Positions 53,900 to 61,523 of a DNA stretch of 64,000 bases are shown in pieces. A program made the position numbers and the translations under genes. Numbering within the stretch: position 1 is the first letter of the stretch; every line of letters starts with the position of its first letter. This stretch comes from Devosia crocina (GTDB taxonomy: Bacteria > Pseudomonadota > Alphaproteobacteria > Rhizobiales > Devosiaceae): assembly GCF_900116545.1 (NCBI RefSeq), contig NZ_FPCK01000001.1, forward strand, positions 186,001-250,000, written 5' to 3'. Below the pieces are notes generated by a model. It searched no databases. It had not been told where the DNA came from and saw only the letters and a program-made list of their open reading frames with translations.

Positions 53900-54682
53900 A
53901 TGTTTCTTGAACCTTTTCAGTATGTTCTAGGCGCCGTTTCCGGCGGCCTCGTCGGCTTTACGCTGGGGCTATTTGGGGGCGGGGGCTCGATCCTTGCCGT
54001 GCCGCTGATGGTTTATCTGGTTGGCGTCCCGCTGCCGCATGTCGCAATCGGCACCAGCGCCTTTGCCGTGGCTGCAAATGCTGCGGGTAACCTTCTGATC
54101 CATGCCCGCAAGGGCAATGTGCTCTGGCGCTGCGCCTTTATGTATGCGGGCGCCGGCGTGCTCGGCGCGCTGATCGGTTCGATCCTGGGAAAGGCCGTTC
54201 CTGGGCAGCATCTGCTGCTGCTGTTTTCGCTTCTGATGGCCGCCATTGGCGTGAACATGCTGCGCCGGGGAGCCGGCCAGGGCACCGCCGGGGCCAGTTG
54301 CAACCGCGAAAAGGCTCCCCGGGTTCTGGCCTATGGTGGCGCTACGGGTGTGCTGTCGGGCTTTTTCGGCATCGGCGGCGGCTTTCTGATCGTGCCGGGA
54401 CTTGTAGCGTCCACCGGCATGCCGATCCTGAATGCCATAGGCTCCTCGCTTTTTGCCGTGATGGCATTCGGGCTCACCACGGCGCTGAGCTACGCGTTCT
54501 CGGGATTGGTGGATTGGCCGCTGGCGGCCGTCTTTATCGCCGGAGGCGCCTTGGGCGGCCTAGCCGGTGCTCGTATCGCCGCAGCGCTTGCGATGCGCCA
54601 GCGAGCGCTGACGGTCACGTTTGGCTTCATGGTCATAGTGGTTGCCGGATACATGGCACTCAAGTCCTTGAGCGCAGTGTAA
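53900..54682 (+). CDS. TauE/SafE (TSUP) family permease
   Basis: The 260-residue membrane protein has about eight helices and two TSUP half-repeats: GFTLGLFGGGGSILAVPLMVYLVG near the start and GVLSGFFGIGGGFLIVPGLV in the middle. TSUP members export sulfite or move sulfoacetate and other small anions. It is the last gene of the operon; placed after a persulfide dioxygenase-like gene, sulfite efflux is the most natural role, as in many sulfur-oxidation operons. Confidence 0.9.
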   Translation: MFLEPFQYVLGAVSGGLVGFTLGLFGGGGSILAVPLMVYLVGVPLPHVAIGTSAFAVAANAAGNLLIHARKGNVLWRCAFMYAGAGVLGALIGSILGKAVPGQHLLLLFSLLMAAIGVNMLRRGAGQGTAGASCNREKAPRVLAYGGATGVLSGFFGIGGGFLIVPGLVASTGMPILNAIGSSLFAVMAFGLTTALSYAFSGLVDWPLAAVFIAGGALGGLAGARIAAALAMRQRALTVTFGFMVIVVAGYMALKSLSAV

Positions 54683-54942
54683 TTGGCGCTATAATCTTTC
54701 GGGCTGCGCTCCACGCCTTGATGATCAGGGGTAGTCCCCGCATGCCACCCGCCCGCAACTGAGTGATCCATCAGGTCTAGCCCCGAGAGATCGATGATCT
54801 CTAGGCCGACTTGGGCGATGTCGCCGATACCCAGACGCTTGCGCGCTTGAGCGCACTGCGTGAGAAATTACCGCTGATGCCGCCGGAGGGCTTGCCGTCC
54901 ACCTTCCACCTGCCCGATGATCGCGATCAACGGGAGCAATCG

Positions 54943-55449
54943 ATGACAATGCATTTCCTGCCTCTGCAACGCCGTCTGGTCGCTTTCCTCTTTCCTTTGA
55001 TCGTTGTGGCCATAGCCGCGCTGACAACCCCGGCTTTTATCGAGGCTGGCTTACACTGGTGGCCGCTGTTCATCTTCGGTGCTCCAGTTCTGCTCGCCTT
55101 GCTGATCTGCTTTGAATACTGGAGCGCTGCGATCGGCTTCGACGCAGAGAAGCTGCACTATCGCAGCGTCGGCTATCAGCTGACGGCGCCCTGGCACAGG
55201 CTGTCGGAAAGGCTGATTGATGGCAAAATGTCGCTTTACGTCAGCGAGTGCGAGCCACGCTATCATTGGTGGTTGTGGATCATGCAGGCCGTGCTGGGCC
55301 CAATTATGCCGCGTCGCTCGCGCTACGCCCATGGCTTGATGGCCATGATCCCGCTCCACTGGTTCGCCTCATCGCCCGACGATGCGGTGATGCTCGGAAT
55401 CCGGACCCGGCTGGCAGAAAGTGACATCACCAAGAGAAGGTTGGATTGA
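54943..55449 (+). CDS. Membrane protein of unknown function
   Basis: The 168-residue product has two membrane helices (about residues 10-30 and 36-58: VAFLFPLIVVAIAALTTPAF and PLFIFGAPVLLALLICFEYW) and a C-terminal domain of about 100 residues with strand-rich segments. I see no recognised family. The ATG is preceded by GGGAG at six bases; the frame stays open upstream to 54811, which is less likely. Sequence beyond the stop becomes non-coding in character. Confidence 0.6.
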   Translation: MTMHFLPLQRRLVAFLFPLIVVAIAALTTPAFIEAGLHWWPLFIFGAPVLLALLICFEYWSAAIGFDAEKLHYRSVGYQLTAPWHRLSERLIDGKMSLYVSECEPRYHWWLWIMQAVLGPIMPRRSRYAHGLMAMIPLHWFASSPDDAVMLGIRTRLAESDITKRRLD

Positions 55450-57021
55450 CTGGCTCGGCTTTGTTCGCTTCCGGTGTCGGCGCCCGCTCTGAGAGCGTCT
55501 GCTACGCGTTCTCGAGGGTAGACAAGCCGCATTACATAAGGGCTTTATTGGCTAAGACGGGATTGCGAGGTCGTGTCCTAGAATCTACGTGTGCGGCTAC
55601 CCAAAACCTTGCAATGGCGCGCCGTGAGACCTCCAGAATACGGGTGTCGTTGGACCTACAGTCCTGGAAAGCAGCGACCCCGATATCTGAAATGGGCTAA
55701 GCCGCCGAAATAGCCGGCTTTTTTGTCTTTAGACGCGGAACAAGGTACGTGAAAGATCAGCGTCACCCCGGACTATGCCTTCTACCGACTTTGGCGGTCT
55801 ACCATCCCGAATGGACAGGCCGAGTTTATTACTATGCCGCTGAACGCGTCGTATGATTGAACGTCCGCTCTAGACCCAAGGCTGTCGTCTAATCGCTCTG
55901 CATAATGCAAGTCCTTTCTAGCAGGCCAATCTGTCGTTTGCCGGAAACACAGTGGCCTTCGCGGTCGACATAAGTCGCCGCATGATGAGGCTTCGCAGGA
56001 TGAAGCTTCCAATGTGTGAGACGCACTCGACCGGCCTTATGGTGGCTCGAGAGTGCAACAGCTTCAGCGGAATGGTTCGCTCACGTCCCGGCAGGAACAC
56101 CTCGATGCACTTTTGAGCGCGGCAAGCTTAGTTGTTTCGATGTCGGTGTGCGCAATAGCGGACATTTCGGTGTAGCCCAGCAACGAATTTTGGGACGCAT
56201 CGCAGATTCCGTGGGGCCGGATCAACCAGAGCGCTGCTAAGCCTGCATAGCACCGCTGATTAAGTAGTGTCGGTCAATCCCGCTAGCCCGTACTCTGGGC
56301 ACGGTCGCTTGGCGGCAAGCTGGCTCGCTCTAGCATGATGGGTCTTGACGACTTGGCTGGCAATCGAGAGTGCACGGCTGCGGAGCCAGTAAAGGCACAC
56401 GTCTCGGATGGCCATGTCGTCGTCGATGCTGCGCACGGCAGATGTTCAGGTCCGCTTAGCTAAAGTTCGGGAAGACTGAACTCGCGAATCAGGATTTGGG
56501 CGCTACGGGTTTTTCTGGATTCGGCCGGTTGCGGGACGAGCGTGAACCTTGGGTGACGAGGCCAGATCTAACGCGTGTGGTGCGATAAAGAGTCCTTTGA
56601 GGCTGCACTTTCCGCGGGCAGATGTGGCCGAGCGAGTGGATGATGCCGATCCCAGCATAGACCAGCGGGAGACTGCCTGCAGGCCGAGATCAGCTTCTGG
56701 CGCAGCGGGCTGACAGAGTTGTTGGGAAGGATTGTGGTCATCGTCGGGCTCCTGAGTTGATGGAACCAAATGGAACGCCTGAACCCCGCTATCCTCAATC
56801 GAACCGGGAAGACCAGTTCCTCGTCGGTGTTCCACCGCATGCCCTCCCGCGCCAGCGGGTTCGTTCTCCCACACCGAAGCCGCAGTGCGCCACCCACGAA
56901 CCAGCGGCAGACATTACGTTGGAAGCTTTCAAAAGCGGCGGCCAAGCTGCATAATGTCTCACACGATTGAGGAGGCTGGCGATGACCACTGGCCGAGGTT
57001 GTCCAGGGGGATTGCGGCACC
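55450..57021. other. Long stretch without a convincing gene; probably decayed sequence
   Basis: About 1.57 kb with stops in all frames at short intervals, lower GC than its neighbours and no codon-bias signal. A TTG-started frame (55446-55700) overlaps the preceding stop and ends right at a terminator, but its composition is not protein-like. On the minus strand near 56660-56740 a fragment reads MTTILPNNSVSPLRQKLISA, which looks like the N-terminus of a tyrosine-recombinase or IS-associated integrase, then loses frame. No tRNA, attachment repeat or intact transposase was found. Confidence 0.6.
55699..55726 (+). terminator. Intrinsic terminator
   Basis: The stem AAGCCG / CGGCTT with a ten-base loop is followed by TTTTTTG. 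It ends whatever is transcribed from the small membrane gene or the short frame after it. Confidence 0.65.
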
Positions 57022-57234
57022 ATGGTAAACGAACCGGTCAAGGGACCAGCCTCTTACTTCCCATCCATTGAAAAGAAATATGGCCGCCCAATTGCCGAGT
57101 GGCAGGAGCTGGTACGCCGGAAAATGCCTGCGAAGCACATGGAGCTGGTCGCCATGCTTAAGAACGATCATGGCTTGGGTCATGGTCACGCCAACGCGAT
57201 CGTTGCTCACGTTCTGGCTGCGGCCAGGCGCTGA
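57022..57234 (+). CDS. DUF4287 domain protein
   Basis: A 70-residue product that is one DUF4287 domain: GPASYFPSIEKKYGRPIAEW at the start and HMELVAMLKNDHGLGHGHAN near the end. The family is a short helical domain of unknown function, often joined to DUF5655. The gene stands alone between the non-coding stretch and the monooxygenase gene; a minus-strand frame covering it is a shadow. Confidence 0.85.
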   Translation: MVNEPVKGPASYFPSIEKKYGRPIAEWQELVRRKMPAKHMELVAMLKNDHGLGHGHANAIVAHVLAAARR

Positions 57235-57307
57235 ACGTCCATCCACGTAAGCGCAAAAGCAAAATCCTCGGACCTGTGAAAGGTCCGGGATTTCGATGTT
57301 TCGAACC

Positions 57308-58531
57308 TTATGCGCGGTCGGCGATGTGGCTTGCCAGATAATCTGCGTCATGCCACACGCCCCAGATGAATGGGGAGGCGCGGCGGCTGAGCCAGGCAAG
57401 ACCCAGGAAATAGAGGCCCGGTACCTTGGTGACGCCCTTGTCGTGGTCGGGACGGCCCTTCTCGTCGAAGGCGTCGAGCTTGAGCCAGCTGAAGTCGAGC
57501 GCATAGCCGGTGGCCCACACGATGCTGGTCACACCGGCTTCAGCCAGGTCCAATTCGCGGATGGGGTTGGTGACGCAGTCCGGGTCCGCGCCGATGATGC
57601 GGGCTTCCGGCTCTTCTGGGAGGTCGAGGCCATTGGCCGTGACATAGGCGTCGGCTTCGTCCAGTACCGAGAGATAGTTCGCATCGCCCTTGGCTAGGTT
57701 GTCGACGAGGTCGCCATCAACCTTGAGCACGCCGTTTTCATAGGCGCCGGTCTTGCCCAGGAGCACCATGCCGCGCGCCGCAAATTCGCGGAAATTGACG
57801 GTGTGACCACCGCGCGCGCCGCTGACCGAGATGGTCACATGCTCCATGCCCGGTTCGCGCGTGCGCGCATCCCAGTGGCCGAGTACGCCCAACCACCAGC
57901 AGAAGTCCTTGCCGCGGTAGCGGCGCGGCGGGCGCTCATGCGGGCCGACGGCGAGATAAACCTTCTTGCCCGAGCGCAGCAATTCGTCGGCGATCTGCGC
58001 GCCGGACGAACCGGCACCCACAACCAGCACCGCCCCCTCAGGCAATTGCTGTGGATTGCGATAGTGGTTGGAGTGGATCTGCTGGATACCGGCGCTTTCC
58101 GGCACGACTGCAGGGATGATCGGCCGCTGGAAGGGGCCCGTGGCGGCCACGACATTTTTGGCCTCGATCACGCCTTCGGAGGTTTCGACCCGGAAGCCGC
58201 CGTCGGCCTTGGACTCAACTGATTTCACCTCGACACCGCAGCGGATCGGGGAGTTGATCTGCTTGGCATAGGCTTCGAAATATGCGGCGATGCGCTCCTT
58301 GGGCGCAAAACCCTCGTCTTCAAGGTCGTCGAACTTCATGTTGGGGAAGCGATCATGCCAGGCGGGGCCATTGGCAACCAGGCTATCCCAGCGGGCCGTG
58401 CGCCAGCTTTCGGCAATTCGGTTCTTTTCGAGCACGATATGGCTGATGCCGCGCTGGCCCAGATGCTCGCTCATGGCCAGACCTGCCTGGCCCCCGCCGA
58501 CGACGAGCGTATCTACCGTTTCAACTGACAT
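57308..58531 (-). CDS. Flavin-containing monooxygenase-like NAD(P)-binding oxidoreductase
   Basis: The 407-residue protein has the FAD motif VVGGGQAGLAMSEHLGQRG near residue 10, the NADP motif VVGAGSSGAQIADELLRSGK near 180 and the FMO-type ATGY signature in IVWATGYALDFSWL. It should hydroxylate N or S atoms or do Baeyer-Villiger-type chemistry; the family also includes YUCCA-like enzymes. I used the ATG giving MSVETVDTLV; an in-frame start at 58549 lacks the family character. A palindrome lies upstream. Confidence 0.88.
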   Translation of the reverse strand: MSVETVDTLVVGGGQAGLAMSEHLGQRGISHIVLEKNRIAESWRTARWDSLVANGPAWHDRFPNMKFDDLEDEGFAPKERIAAYFEAYAKQINSPIRCGVEVKSVESKADGGFRVETSEGVIEAKNVVAATGPFQRPIIPAVVPESAGIQQIHSNHYRNPQQLPEGAVLVVGAGSSGAQIADELLRSGKKVYLAVGPHERPPRRYRGKDFCWWLGVLGHWDARTREPGMEHVTISVSGARGGHTVNFREFAARGMVLLGKTGAYENGVLKVDGDLVDNLAKGDANYLSVLDEADAYVTANGLDLPEEPEARIIGADPDCVTNPIRELDLAEAGVTSIVWATGYALDFSWLKLDAFDEKGRPDHDKGVTKVPGLYFLGLAWLSRRASPFIWGVWHDADYLASHIADRA

Positions 58532-58690
58532 CGATATTCTTCTTTCCAAGAACAGGTCGTGAGGCGCCGCGCGCCAGATTTCATCGAAGCTTTAGGAGAG
58601 GGGTGGGGGGCGGGAAAATTAAGATTTCTCGCAGCGCTGATTAGGCTACCCCTAAACCGGAATGTAGAAATTGCCATGCATGTTCATGCA

Positions 58691-58710
58691 CTTACGCGAA
58701 TTGTCGTAAG
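58691..58710. promoter_or_regulatory. Inverted repeat, possible operator of the monooxygenase gene
   Basis: CTTACGCGAATTGTCGTAAG has perfect six-base arms CTTACG/CGTAAG with an eight-base centre. It lies 160 bases upstream of the monooxygenase start in the gap after the DUF1028 gene. No regulator gene is adjacent. A TGCATGTTCATGCA palindrome lies immediately beside it. Confidence 0.4.
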
Positions 58711-58749
58711 TTCTCAGTCCGCCCGGTGGCGGTCATGCGGCGCTGGACA

Positions 58750-58780
58750 CGGCAGGAGAAGTAGGGCTCCGCTCCTGCCG
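58750..58780 (-). terminator. Strong hairpin downstream of the DUF1028 gene
   Basis: A perfect nine-base-pair stem CGGCAGGAG / CTCCTGCCG with a 13-base loop lies 19 bases after the DUF1028 stop on the minus strand. There is no T-run, so it may be a Rho-dependent 3' end or a stabiliser. Confidence 0.45.
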
Positions 58781-58798
58781 CACTGTGAACGGCTTGCC

Positions 58799-59470
58799 TT
58801 ATTCGTCGCCGGGCACACCGTAACTGGGGGCCACGGACGGATTCTCTGCCCGTTGCACATAGGCCTGGGCCTGTGGGGCGTAGACTGCCCAGGCCGCACG
58901 CAGCGCTTCAATCGGCCGTTCGCACCAGTCGAGGCGCAGATCGACCAGGGGCCAGCTCAGGCGGTCGGCAACCTTGAGGCCGGCCGAATAGACGGGGCCG
59001 GCTTCGCCGCCAGCGGCCAGTCCGGCCTCCAGCGCCTGCATCAGCCGCTCGGCCAGATCGCCCTCGCTGCGCTCAAAACTATCGACCATGGCCTGCGGCA
59101 CGCTATCGTTGGCGAGGAGATTGCCGCCGGCAGCGCAGTTACTGCCGGCTGCGGTTCCCCAGGTGCCAAGCACATGACGGCCTGAATGCAGCGCGGTGCG
59201 GCCCTGGACGTCGATCACCATCAGCTGGCGATAGTCGATATGGTCGCGGCCGGCCGTGACCAGCGCCAGGGCCTCGGTCGCCGAAAACCCCTTTTCCAGC
59301 GCGTCGAGCAATAGCGGACCCAGCGCCGGATCAGTGACGTTCTGGCTGGCCACGGCGCCGACGCCGGGCCGCACATGGGCGCATCGTGCGGCCACAGCAG
59401 GCGAGGACGACGACACGACCATGCCAAATTGTCCGGTCTTTGCGCAGCGGCCGATCAGGGAGAAGGTCAT
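58799..59470 (-). CDS. DUF1028 family protein (Ntn-hydrolase-like)
   Basis: The 223-residue product starts MTFSLIGRCAKTGQFGMVVS and continues with SSSPAVAARCAHVRPGVGAV, both hallmarks of DUF1028. The family has an Ntn-hydrolase fold and often neighbours RidA and M20 peptidase genes, as here. Its substrate is unknown; hydrolysis of an amide is plausible. It starts one base after the RidA gene on the same strand, in an operon. Confidence 0.88.
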   Translation of the reverse strand: MTFSLIGRCAKTGQFGMVVSSSSPAVAARCAHVRPGVGAVASQNVTDPALGPLLLDALEKGFSATEALALVTAGRDHIDYRQLMVIDVQGRTALHSGRHVLGTWGTAAGSNCAAGGNLLANDSVPQAMVDSFERSEGDLAERLMQALEAGLAAGGEAGPVYSAGLKVADRLSWPLVDLRLDWCERPIEALRAAWAVYAPQAQAYVQRAENPSVAPSYGVPGDE

Positions 59471-59471
59471 C

Positions 59472-59885
59472 TTACTCGGGGATCACGGCAGTGGCGTCGA
59501 TCTCGACCAGCCAGTCAGGGCGGGCCAGGGCGGTGACGACGAGGCCGGTCGAGACCGGGTAAACGCCTTTGATATATTCGCCCATGGTGCGGTAAACGGC
59601 TTCGCGGTGGCGCACATCGGTGATGTAGACCACCACCTTGCAGACATGCTCCATCTGGCCACCGCATTCTTCCACGAGCTGCTTGATGTTCTGCATCACC
59701 TTGTGGGTCTGCTCGACAGGGTCATGGCTCTCGATGTTCTTGCCGCCATCGAGTTCCTGCGGGCACTGGCCGCGCAGGAAGATCGTGGCGCCACGGGCGA
59801 CCACGGCCTGACAGAGGTCGTTGTCGAGGTTCTGCTCGGGATAGGTCTCTTTGGTATTGAACTTGCGGTGGCGGTAGTGAGCCAT
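59472..59885 (-). CDS. RidA family protein (enamine/imine deaminase-like)
   Basis: A 137-residue YjgF/YER057c/UK114 protein with ETYPEQNLDNDLCQAVVARG, VVYITDVRHREAVYRTMGEY and the anionic-ligand Arg in ALARPDWLVEIDA. RidA proteins hydrolyse reactive enamines and imines formed by PLP or flavin enzymes. I chose the ATG giving MAHYRHRKFN with purines upstream; an earlier in-frame ATG (59942) is not family-like. It is one base from the DUF1028 gene. Confidence 0.9.
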   Translation of the reverse strand: MAHYRHRKFNTKETYPEQNLDNDLCQAVVARGATIFLRGQCPQELDGGKNIESHDPVEQTHKVMQNIKQLVEECGGQMEHVCKVVVYITDVRHREAVYRTMGEYIKGVYPVSTGLVVTALARPDWLVEIDATAVIPE

Positions 59886-60089
59886 GGAACTGTCCTTGAG
59901 GGCGCCGGCCCCAAGGCCGCGCCAAATGCACATCGGCGGCACTATCGCCGAGGTGCAGAGGGGCGCATATCAAGGATTGCCTCAGCCCGAATTAGCCTCC
60001 GCCTAACCTTAGCCTTGCATAGGCAGTTGCGAATTCGCTTTCGCGTGCCGTGCTGCTAGGTCGGGCCTATTGCCGGGAGCCCCATCGCC

Positions 60090-61247
60090 ATGCGCACGCT
60101 CGATATTCTAGATCGCCTGATCGCCTTTCCTACGGTCAGCCGCAGCTCCAATCGTGAGTTGATCTCTTTTGTCGGCCAGCTGTTCACCGACGCAGGCATC
60201 ACTTGGGAGCTCGCCGAAAGCGTTGATGGCACGAGGGCCAATCTCTATGCCACCATCGGCCCCCTGGATCGCGGCGGCGTCATGTTGTCCGGCCACACCG
60301 ACGTCGTGCCGGTCACCGGACAAGCGTGGTCGCGTGATCCTTTCACGCTCCATATCGAAGATGGCCTCTGCTACGGCCGCGGCACAGCCGATATGAAGGG
60401 CTTCGTTGCGGCCGTGATTTCTGCTGCCCGCGCCGCTGCGGGACGCGATCTCAAGTCCCCTCTGCATCTGGCCTTTTCCTATGACGAGGAAATCGGCTGC
60501 GTCGGCGTGCGCCGCCTGATCGACATACTGGCGCCGCGCGCCGTCAGGCCGGCCATGGCCATCATCGGCGAGCCCACAGGCATGCGTATCGCGACGGGCC
60601 ACAAGGGCAAGGTGGCTTTGCAGGCCAGCTGCCACGGCCACGCTGGCCATTCAGCCCTGGCGCCAAAAGCGCTCAACGCCCTGCATATGGGCGCCGACTT
60701 CATCAACGTGCTGCGTCACGAGCAGGATCATCTTGCCGAAAAGGGCGCGCAGGATCATGACTATGACGTGCCCTACAGCACTATTCATGCCGGCGTGATG
60801 CGCGGGGGCGAGGCGCTCAACATCGTGCCTGATCGCTGCCAAATCGATTTCGAGATCAGAAACCTCGCCGAGGATGATTCCCGGGCTATTCTGGCGCGCA
60901 TTGAAAAGGGCGCGGAAAACATCGTGGCGCCCCTGCGCCGGCAATTTCCCACAGCCAATATCGCCATCGAAGAGGTCAACGCCTATCCCGGCCTCAATAC
61001 GCCCGATCACGCCGAGATCGTGGCGCTGGTGCGCTCGATTACAGATGCTGGTGCTGACAGCTTCAAGGTTGCCTTCGGCACAGAGGCGGGGCTTTTCGAC
61101 GCGCTCCTTGGCGTGCCCGCGGTTATCTGCGGTCCAGGTTTCATGGACCAGGGGCACAAGCCTGACGAGTTCATCGCGCTGGAACAGCTCAACGCCTGCG
61201 ACGCCATGCTTGCGCGGCTGATCGACAGGCTGGAAGTCGGTCTCTAA
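60090..61247 (+). CDS. argE: M20 family deacylase, acetylornithine deacetylase (ArgE) type
   Basis: The 385-residue zinc peptidase has the ligands in SGHTDVVPV and GRGTADMKGF, the catalytic Glu in YDEEIGCVGV, and the dimerisation-domain His in GHKGKVALQASCHGHAGHSA. It is closest to ArgE, which removes the acetyl group from N-acetylornithine. Paired with DUF1028, RidA and a monooxygenase gene in a divergent arrangement, it may instead deacylate a catabolic substrate. Confidence 0.9.
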   Translation: MRTLDILDRLIAFPTVSRSSNRELISFVGQLFTDAGITWELAESVDGTRANLYATIGPLDRGGVMLSGHTDVVPVTGQAWSRDPFTLHIEDGLCYGRGTADMKGFVAAVISAARAAAGRDLKSPLHLAFSYDEEIGCVGVRRLIDILAPRAVRPAMAIIGEPTGMRIATGHKGKVALQASCHGHAGHSALAPKALNALHMGADFINVLRHEQDHLAEKGAQDHDYDVPYSTIHAGVMRGGEALNIVPDRCQIDFEIRNLAEDDSRAILARIEKGAENIVAPLRRQFPTANIAIEEVNAYPGLNTPDHAEIVALVRSITDAGADSFKVAFGTEAGLFDALLGVPAVICGPGFMDQGHKPDEFIALEQLNACDAMLARLIDRLEVGL

Positions 61248-61400
61248 GCCAAATCCAGCCCCCAGAATGACTTAGCGCCATGCTGCCCTGCGGCATCAAA
61301 TCCCGCTCTCCCTCAGCAAGCCATGCTAGAAAGGCCCTGGCGGCGCTGCGGGCAAGCGCGCCTTAGTCCGAGCCAAATTTAGGTTCGGAAATTCTGAACT

Positions 61401-61433
61401 CACGAAACGAGAAACACTAATTCTCATCTCGTG
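61401..61433. promoter_or_regulatory. Imperfect inverted repeat before the GH3 gene
   Basis: The arms CACGAAACGAGAA and TTCTCATCTCGTG pair at 11 of 13 positions around a seven-base loop, about 90 bases before the GH3 start. It could be an operator or a leader hairpin. The rest of the 276-base gap shows nothing else. Confidence 0.35.
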
Positions 61434-61523
61434 GCGCCCGTGGATATACCGAAAAATAGGCAAGGCTCGAACTGTGCGTAGCAAACGTGCGAACTTCGTT
61501 GGGCCGAGTGACGAGGACGTTTA

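Noticed and set aside
55446-55700. 84-codon frame overlapping the stop of the small membrane gene
   Set aside because: Start overlap and terminator are suggestive, but the Ser/Arg/Ala composition is that of non-coding sequence and no family is visible; described within the gene-free stretch instead.
56503-57041. Minus-strand frames of 123 and 157 codons as an integrase gene
   Set aside because: Only about 20 residues resemble a recombinase N-terminus and the rest does not continue in any frame; at best a remnant.
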